A stretch of DNA of 11,870 nucleotides from an uncultured Ellagibacter sp. (GTDB taxonomy: Bacteria > Actinomycetota > Coriobacteriia > Coriobacteriales > Eggerthellaceae). The notes under the pieces are model-generated. The model saw only the letters and a list, made by a program, of their open reading frames with translations, had not been told where the DNA came from and made no database searches. Positions within the stretch are counted from its first letter, which is position 1. Each line of letters begins with the position of its first letter. The translations under genes and the position numbers were made by a program. The DNA is taken from positions 1 to 11,870 of the forward strand of contig CAKUIV010000059.1 in assembly GCA_934661105.1 (NCBI GenBank). The letters run 5' to 3'. Shown here piece by piece: positions 7,370 through 11,870 of the stretch.

Positions 7370-7987
7370 TCAGCCCGCGTGCGCGTGGGAGGCGACGTGC
7401 TTCTTCAGCTGCCGCAGGTCGTCGGCGGTGTCCACGTCGAAGAGCTCCCAAGCGCTTGCGACCTCCACATATCGCACGCGATCAGCGTGGGCGCGCGCCA
7501 CGAAGCCGCCGCCCTTGCCTGCCGGCAGCGTGCGCAGCTCGTCGTATGCCCAGGCGGGGAAGAGCACCGGGGCGCCCGGCGTGCCGTTGAAGCTTGTGCG
7601 CCAAATGGAGCTCGGGTTTGCTTCGGCGGCGCGCAGCAGCGCGGCGACGCTGCGCGCGCTGATGAGCGGTTGATCCGCTTGGAAGAACGTGACGGTGTCG
7701 CAGTCGCTTACCGCTTCCATGCCGAGGCGTACCGTGTCGTTTCGGCGTGGTTCGTCGTGCAGGATCGTTTCCGCTCCCAACGAGCGGGAAAGGCCCTCCA
7801 CGTCCGAGCTGCGCGTTACCACAACGCGCTTTGCGAACAGCCCGCTCGTCGCGCGAACCACGTGCTCGACGAGCGGTGTGCCGTCGAGCTCGACCAAAAG
7901 CTTGTTTCCGCCGAAACGGGTTCCTTCGCCCGACGCCATGACGATGCACCCGTGTCTTATGGTTCGGCGTGCGGCAGGGTCGGTCAT
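7370..7987 (-). CDS. mocA: MocA-like molybdenum cofactor nucleotidyltransferase
   Basis: This 205-residue soluble protein matches the MobA/MocA nucleotidyltransferase fold. MocA transfers CMP from CTP to molybdopterin, making the cytosine-dinucleotide cofactor used by bacterial molybdenum hydroxylases. The nucleotide-binding loop MASGEGTRFGGNK is at 17-29, the metal-binding ADQPLIS at 104-110 (D105), FNGTPGAPVLF at 133-143, GKGGG at 157-161 and FDVDTADDL at 183-191. MocA proteins are usually 190-200 residues, so it is complete. The ATG at 7987 has AAAGGTG 8 bases upstream. It is divergent from the hydroxylase operon, which supports a role in maturing that enzyme. Whether it uses CTP (MocA) or GTP (MobA) is inferred from context and from the GxPGxPVLF segment. 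The final residues HVASHAHAG are His-rich, possibly without meaning. Confidence 0.85.
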   Translation of the reverse strand: MTDPAARRTIRHGCIVMASGEGTRFGGNKLLVELDGTPLVEHVVRATSGLFAKRVVVTRSSDVEGLSRSLGAETILHDEPRRNDTVRLGMEAVSDCDTVTFFQADQPLISARSVAALLRAAEANPSSIWRTSFNGTPGAPVLFPAWAYDELRTLPAGKGGGFVARAHADRVRYVEVASAWELFDVDTADDLRQLKKHVASHAHAG

Positions 7988-8040
7988 GTTTTATGCACCT
8001 TTGCAGATTCGGCGGACGGATAATGCGTTTCGGGGGTATT

Positions 8041-8059
8041 CGACCCCGCGAGAGGGTCG
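8041..8059. promoter_or_regulatory. Inverted repeat at the mocA/hydroxylase divergent promoter
   Basis: CGACCC (8041-8046) and GGGTCG (8054-8059) are exact reverse complements separated by 7 bases. The right arm falls where a -35 box for the TATAAT at 8077-8082 would lie, so a regulator bound here could control the hydroxylase promoter. In GC-rich DNA a 6-bp repeat can occur by chance. Confidence 0.4.
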
Positions 8060-8072
8060 CTTCCACGGGGGG

Positions 8073-8082
8073 ATTATATAAT
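8073..8082. promoter_or_regulatory. Symmetric -10 element between mocA and hydroxylase operon
   Basis: ATTATATAAT is a perfect 10-bp palindrome and contains TATAAT on both strands (plus 8077-8082; minus 8078 to 8073). On the plus strand transcription would begin near 8089 and read the hydroxylase operon. On the minus strand it would begin near 8066, giving the mocA-like gene a leader of about 79 bases. Neither direction has a good -35 hexamer, which suggests activator dependence. It is the only AT-rich island in the intergenic region. Confidence 0.65.
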
Positions 8083-8084
8083 GA

Positions 8085-8918
8085 TTGCAACTGTGTAATC
8101 TTCAAGCAAACGGGGCGTGTACCATTATTACCTTTCAAAACTATGTGCGGCCGCAAAGCCTCGAGGAGGCGTGGGAGCTCAACCAGAAGAAGCGCAATCG
8201 CGTGGTGGGCGGCATGATGTGGCTGAAAATGGGCAAGCATTCCTTCAACACCGCCATCGACCTGCGCGATCTTGGGCTGGACACGATTGAGGAAACCGAA
8301 GGGGAATTCCGCATCGGGGCCATGGTTTCGCTGCGCCAGTTGGAAACGCATCCGGGCCTTGCGGCGTATTCCCACGGCACGGTGCGGGCGGCGCTTGCGG
8401 ATATCGTGGGCGTGCAGTTCCGCAACGGCGCCACGGTGGGCGGAAGCCTCTGGCGCCGCATGGGATTCTCCGACGTGCTCACGCTTTTTTTGGCGATGGA
8501 CAGCTACGTCGAGCTGCATCACGGCGGCATCGTTTCGCTCGAGGAGTTCGCGAGCATGCGCTACAACAACGACATCCTCGTCCGGCTCATCGTGAAGAAA
8601 ACGCCCGGTGTGTTCGCCTACCAGGCGGTTCGCAAGCAACGCACCGACATCCCGTCGCTCAACTGCGTGGCGGCGTGCGTGGCGGGAGAATACCGCGTGT
8701 GCGTGGGATCGCGTCCGTCGCGCGCCGTGGTGCTGCGCGACGATCGGGGGCTGCTCGCGCAAGGCGTCACCGCGGAAAGCACGGAGGCGTTCGCCGCGTA
8801 TGCTGCGGACAACGTCGTCGTCTCCGGGAACAGGTGGGGTTCCGCCGCGTACCGCCGCGCGCTCGTTCCCGTGCTCGTGCGCCGCGCGCTGCTCGCGATG
8901 AAGGAGGCGTCGCTGTGA
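8085..8918 (+). CDS. Molybdenum hydroxylase FAD-binding subunit
   Basis: This subunit (about 264-277 residues) matches the FAD-binding medium chain of the xanthine dehydrogenase/CO dehydrogenase family, which passes electrons from the iron-sulfur subunit to an acceptor. Conserved features are ITFQNYVRPQSLEEAWEL at the start, the second flavin motif region RNGATVGGSLWRR (about 131-143) and AYQAVRKQRTDIPSLNC (about 178-194), matching the usual YxxxRRxxDIA segment. The first flavin motif, normally AGGTDLL, is here VVGGMMWLKMG. The start is uncertain: TTG 8085 is the longest option but lies upstream of the predicted transcription start near 8089. Homology suggests initiation at the ATT codon at 8124 or 8127, or GTG at 8145. 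The GTG of the iron-sulfur gene overlaps its stop codon, so the two genes are translationally coupled. Confidence 0.88.
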   Translation: MQLCNLQANGACTIITFQNYVRPQSLEEAWELNQKKRNRVVGGMMWLKMGKHSFNTAIDLRDLGLDTIEETEGEFRIGAMVSLRQLETHPGLAAYSHGTVRAALADIVGVQFRNGATVGGSLWRRMGFSDVLTLFLAMDSYVELHHGGIVSLEEFASMRYNNDILVRLIVKKTPGVFAYQAVRKQRTDIPSLNCVAACVAGEYRVCVGSRPSRAVVLRDDRGLLAQGVTAESTEAFAAYAADNVVVSGNRWGSAAYRRALVPVLVRRALLAMKEASL

Positions 8919-9397
8919 AAATCATGATCAAACTCAACGGCAAGCTCGTTTCCGACGACGTTCCTGCCGACACGCTGCTCATCGATTTCGTGCGCGCGCA
9001 CGGCTGCAAGAGCGTGAAGCGCGGGTGCGAAACGTCTGCGTGCGGCCTGTGCACCGTGCTTCTGGACGACGTGCCGGTCCTTTCGTGCTCCACGTTGGCC
9101 GCGCGCGCCGACGGCCGCACCGTGCAGACGCTCGAGGGCCTGCAGGACGAGGCGTCCGCGTTCGTGGGCTTCATCGCCGACCAGGGCGCCGAGCAGTGCG
9201 GGTTCTGCAACCCCGGCTTCGTCATGAACACCATCGCGCTTCTGCGCGAGAACCCCGACCCGACCGACGACGAGATCATGGCGTACCTCGCCGGCAACCT
9301 GTGCCGCTGTTCGGGGTATGCGGGGCAGCTGCGCGGCATCCGCGCCTATCTGGACGCGCGGGACGCAAAGGAGGCGGAAGAGGTTGAACGTGGATAG
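8915..9397 (+). CDS. Molybdenum hydroxylase [2Fe-2S] subunit
   Basis: This 160-residue small subunit carries both iron-sulfur clusters of the xanthine dehydrogenase family. The N-terminal plant-ferredoxin-like domain has C38, C43, C46 and C58 in GCETSACGLC and VLSC. The C-terminal helical domain has C95, C98, C130 and C132 in QCGFCNPG and LCRCSGY. These two sets pass electrons from the molybdenum site to the FAD subunit. The length and all eight ligands are normal. The GTG start at 8915 is preceded by AAGGAGG with 7-base spacing and overlaps the upstream stop codon by two bases (GTGA). An ATG three codons in is less well placed. The downstream Mo subunit begins inside this gene's last codons, so the three subunits form one operon. 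Confidence 0.95.
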   Translation: MKIMIKLNGKLVSDDVPADTLLIDFVRAHGCKSVKRGCETSACGLCTVLLDDVPVLSCSTLAARADGRTVQTLEGLQDEASAFVGFIADQGAEQCGFCNPGFVMNTIALLRENPDPTDDEIMAYLAGNLCRCSGYAGQLRGIRAYLDARDAKEAEEVERG

Positions 9398-11681
9398 ACC
9401 CGATTACAGCGCGGTGGGCAAGTCCGTCCGCAAGAAGGACTCGCTGCAGCTTCTTCTCGGCAAGCCTGTGTACACCGCCGACATCGCGCCCGAAGGCGTG
9501 CTCGTGGTGAAGCTTCTGCGCAGCCCGCACGCCAACGCCATCGTGAGCAGCATCGACACCTCGAAGGCGAAGAAGGTCGCCGGCGTGGTGGACATCTACA
9601 CATGGGAAGACGTGCCGCAAGCGCGTTTCTCCAACGCGGGCCAGACCTATCCTGAGACGAGTCCCTACGACCGCCTCATCATCGACCGCCATGTGCGATT
9701 CGTCGGCGATGTGGTGGCGATCGTGGCCGCTGAGACCGAACGCGCCGCCGACATGGCGCTCTCGCGCATCAAGATAGCCTACGACGTGCTCGAGCCGGTG
9801 CTCGACTTCCGCACGGCCAAGGACAACCCCGTGCTCGTGCATCCCGAAGACGACTGGAAGATGCTGTGCGATCTGGGCGGCGACAACACGCGCAACATCG
9901 TCGGCACCACCGCCGACGCGGGCGGCGACCTTGAAGCGGTGCTCGCCGATTGCGACGTCGTGCTCGAGCGCACGTACCACACCAAGGCGTTCAACCAGGC
10001 TATGATGGAGACGTTCCGCACGTTCACCGAAATGGACGCCTACGGGCGGCTGCACGTGGTCTCCTCCACGCAGATCGTCTTCCATGTGCGGCGCATCCTC
10101 TCGCATGCGCTTGGCATCCCGAAAAGCCGCATCCGCGTCGAGAAGCCGCGCATCGGCGGCGGGTTCGGCGCGAAGCAGACGGCGGTTTGCGAGGTGTACC
10201 CCGCATTCGTCACGTTGAAGACGGGTCGTCCCGCGCTGTGCGTGTTCTCGCGCAAGGAGGCGCAGACCTGCGGCTCGCCGCGTCATGAGATGCAGATCAC
10301 GGTGCGCCTGGGAGCGAACGCCGACGGGCGCATCCGCGCGCTCGGCGTGACCACGCTGTCGAACTCGGGCGCGTACGGCGAGCACGGCTGGGCGACGGTG
10401 GGGCTTACCGGGCACAAGTCGATTCCCCTGTACACCGGCTCGCTCGAGGCGTTCAAATTCGACGCTTGCGTGGTGTACACGAACATGCAGCCATCGGGGG
10501 CCTATCGCGGGTTCGGCGCCACGCAGGGGCAGTTCGCGGTGGAGACCGCGGTCAACGAGCTGGCCGAGCAGCTGGGGTGCGACCCCGTGGAACTGCGCGA
10601 GCGGAACATGGTGCGCGAGGGCATGACCATGCCCGCGTACTTCGGCGAGGTCGCGAACGCCTGCGCGCTCGACCGCTGCCTTGCGCATTGCCGTGACATG
10701 TTCGACTGGGAAGCGAAGTACCCCGTGCGCGACATGGGCAACGGCAAAGTCCGCGCGGCGGGCGTGGGCATGTCCATGCAGGGTTCGGGCATTTCCGGCG
10801 TCGACGTGGGGTCGGTCACCGTGCGGCTCAACGACGACGGCACTTATATGCTCGTCATCGGTGCGGCCGACATGGGAACGGGCTGTGACACCATTCTGGC
10901 TCAGATGGTCGCCGAGCACATGGACTGCTCGGTCGACGACGTCTCGGTGCTCGGAGCCGACACCGACGCCTCGCCCTACGATTCCGGTTCGTACGCGTCT
11001 TCAACCACGTACGTCACCGGCATGGCGGTGGAGAAGGCGTGCGGGCTTTTGAAGGAGCGCTTGTGCGCCATCGCCGCCGAAGCGCTCGGGTGCGTGGCGG
11101 GCGAGCTTTCCTTCGAAGACGGGCGCGTGGTGCGCGAGGCCACGGGCGAGGAGGTTTCCCTCGTCGACATCGCCACGCGGAGCCAGTCCAACAACTGCCT
11201 GCTTGCCGAGGCGACGGCCACGCACTCCTCGCCGGTGTCCCCGCCGCCGTTCATGGTGGGAATGGCCGAAATCGAACTCGACCGCGAAACCGGCGAGGTG
11301 CGCGTGCTCGATTACGCCAGCGTGGTCGACTGCGGCATCGCCATCAACCCGGCGCTCGCGCGCATCCAAGCCGAAGGCGGTATCGTGCAGGGCATCGGGC
11401 ACACGCTCATGGAAGACGTCACGCGCACGGAGGCGGGCGCGATCCGCGAGTCGAACCTGTTCTCGTATCGCTTGCCCACGCGCTTGGACACGGGCCGCAT
11501 TCGCGTGGAGTTCGAGGACTCCTACGAGCCCACGGGCCCCTTCGGCGCGAAGTCCATCGGCGAGATCGTCATCAACACGCCGGCGCCCGCGATCACGCAC
11601 GCGATCTACCGCGCCACCGGCGCGTGGCACCGCGAGCTACCCATCCTGCCGGAGGACATCCTGCTCGCGAAGCCGGAGTAG
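9384..11681 (+). CDS. Molybdenum hydroxylase large Mo-pterin subunit
   Basis: This 765-residue catalytic subunit belongs to the xanthine dehydrogenase/aldehyde oxidoreductase family; it hydroxylates a carbon of its substrate using water. The N-terminal a/b hammerhead domain spans about 15-125. Molybdopterin-contact motifs are GGGFGAKQ (258-265; the usual form is GGGFGGKE), YRGFGATQ (374-381, containing the arginine that contacts substrate in purine-using enzymes) and ADMGTGCDT (495-503). The catalytic base is E727 in GAKSIGEI (721-728). The AYRGFG form resembles xanthine dehydrogenases, and with the purine permease nearby a purine is the likely substrate; an aldehyde or other N-heterocycle cannot be excluded. 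TTG 9384 is chosen because AAGGAGG is 9 bases upstream. GTG 9390, with GAAGAGG 6 bases upstream, is an equally serious alternative. No in-frame TGA (selenocysteine) is present. A strong terminator follows. Confidence 0.92.
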   Translation: MNVDRPDYSAVGKSVRKKDSLQLLLGKPVYTADIAPEGVLVVKLLRSPHANAIVSSIDTSKAKKVAGVVDIYTWEDVPQARFSNAGQTYPETSPYDRLIIDRHVRFVGDVVAIVAAETERAADMALSRIKIAYDVLEPVLDFRTAKDNPVLVHPEDDWKMLCDLGGDNTRNIVGTTADAGGDLEAVLADCDVVLERTYHTKAFNQAMMETFRTFTEMDAYGRLHVVSSTQIVFHVRRILSHALGIPKSRIRVEKPRIGGGFGAKQTAVCEVYPAFVTLKTGRPALCVFSRKEAQTCGSPRHEMQITVRLGANADGRIRALGVTTLSNSGAYGEHGWATVGLTGHKSIPLYTGSLEAFKFDACVVYTNMQPSGAYRGFGATQGQFAVETAVNELAEQLGCDPVELRERNMVREGMTMPAYFGEVANACALDRCLAHCRDMFDWEAKYPVRDMGNGKVRAAGVGMSMQGSGISGVDVGSVTVRLNDDGTYMLVIGAADMGTGCDTILAQMVAEHMDCSVDDVSVLGADTDASPYDSGSYASSTTYVTGMAVEKACGLLKERLCAIAAEALGCVAGELSFEDGRVVREATGEEVSLVDIATRSQSNNCLLAEATATHSSPVSPPPFMVGMAEIELDRETGEVRVLDYASVVDCGIAINPALARIQAEGGIVQGIGHTLMEDVTRTEAGAIRESNLFSYRLPTRLDTGRIRVEFEDSYEPTGPFGAKSIGEIVINTPAPAITHAIYRATGAWHRELPILPEDILLAKPE

Positions 11682-11727
11682 CCGCTGGGGAAAGCTGCCC
11701 TACGGGTGCGGCGTGACCTTTCCGCAT

Positions 11728-11770
11728 GGGGCGGGCTGGGTGATTTTCCTCACCCAGCCCGCCCCGTTTT
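11728..11770 (+). terminator. Rho-independent terminator of the hydroxylase operon
   Basis: Arms 11728-11743 and 11750-11765 are perfect reverse complements over 16 bp (starting GGGGCGGGCTGGG), with a six-base loop TTTTCC. GTTTTCGTT follows. It lies 46 bases after the Mo-subunit stop codon and closes the operon. On the minus strand the tail is not T-rich, so it is mainly plus-strand. Confidence 0.92.
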
Positions 11771-11870
11771 CGTTCCGCCAACAAAAAGTCGTCATGGGAG
11801 TGCGGCAATATCTTGGACCGTTTACACGGCATAGCCCAGCCGCCGTCGCCGCCCGGCTATGGTGTCGTAC
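11771..11870. other. Non-coding tail of window with imperfect inverted repeat
   Basis: No gene can be supported in the last 100 bases. CATAGCC (about 11830-11836) and GGCTATG (about 11854-11861) form an inverted repeat around a GC-rich centre. It could belong to a promoter or operator of a gene beyond the window, but too little sequence is available. Confidence 0.3.

Noticed and set aside
8081..8098. Five-codon leader peptide (ATG ATT GCA ACT GTG TAA) with a G-rich sequence upstream
   Set aside because: Its ATG overlaps the predicted -10 box TATAAT, so it is probably not transcribed from that promoter.
9276..10919. Long open frame on the minus strand (547 codons) opposite the Mo subunit
   Set aside because: His/Arg/Val-rich translation with no family motif, antisense to a confident catalytic subunit; a GC-content artefact.
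9384..11681. Possible selenocysteine codon in the hydroxylase
   Set aside because: No in-frame TGA interrupts any of the three subunits; a selenium-containing cofactor cannot be judged from sequence.
11593..11832. Minus-strand 79-codon frame at the window end
   Set aside because: It overlaps the end of the Mo subunit and the terminator hairpin, has an Arg/Gly/Ala-rich translation and lacks a ribosome site.

Overview
The window is high-GC bacterial DNA with actinobacterial-looking codon use (strong G/C at third positions, GTG and TTG starts, AGGAGG-type ribosome sites). The mix of a large membrane hybrid kinase carrying a GGDEF domain, an AEC permease, a purine-type NCS2 permease and a molybdenum hydroxylase suggests an anaerobic Coriobacteriia / Eggerthellaceae-like genome. 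That placement is inference from gene content and composition; there is no rRNA or other marker gene to prove it.

Layout. (1) 83-3217, minus: a membrane-anchored hybrid histidine kinase with an internal GGDEF domain and a C-terminal receiver. (2) 3424-3792, minus: a 122-residue protein of unknown function ending in a CxCxxC motif, with its own promoter and rho-independent terminator. (3) 3952-4875, minus: an AEC-family permease, divergent from (4) 4979-5563, plus: a TetR-like regulator with an unusual cysteine cluster. A perfect 10+10 bp inverted repeat lies between them and is the likely operator. (5) 5749-7236, plus: an NCS2 purine (xanthine/urate-type) permease closed by a strong terminator. 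(6) 7370-7987, minus: a MocA-like molybdenum-cofactor nucleotidyltransferase. (7) 8085-11681, plus: a three-gene molybdenum hydroxylase operon in the order FAD subunit, [2Fe-2S] subunit, Mo-pterin subunit, closed by a hairpin with a perfect 16-bp stem.

How the genes may work together. The purine permease could import a purine. MocA could convert molybdopterin to the cytosine-dinucleotide form used by this enzyme class, and the hydroxylase could oxidise the substrate. The divergent mocA/hydroxylase promoter region holds a perfectly symmetric TATAAT element that could fire in both directions. The AEC permease and TetR-like gene look like a separate self-contained pair (regulator plus its target transporter). 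No tRNA, rRNA, CRISPR array, insertion sequence or attachment site was seen. I found no system that is clearly new. The best leads are the GGDEF/kinase fusion, the cysteine-rich regulator with its operator, the small CxCxxC protein, and the departures from consensus in the FAD subunit.
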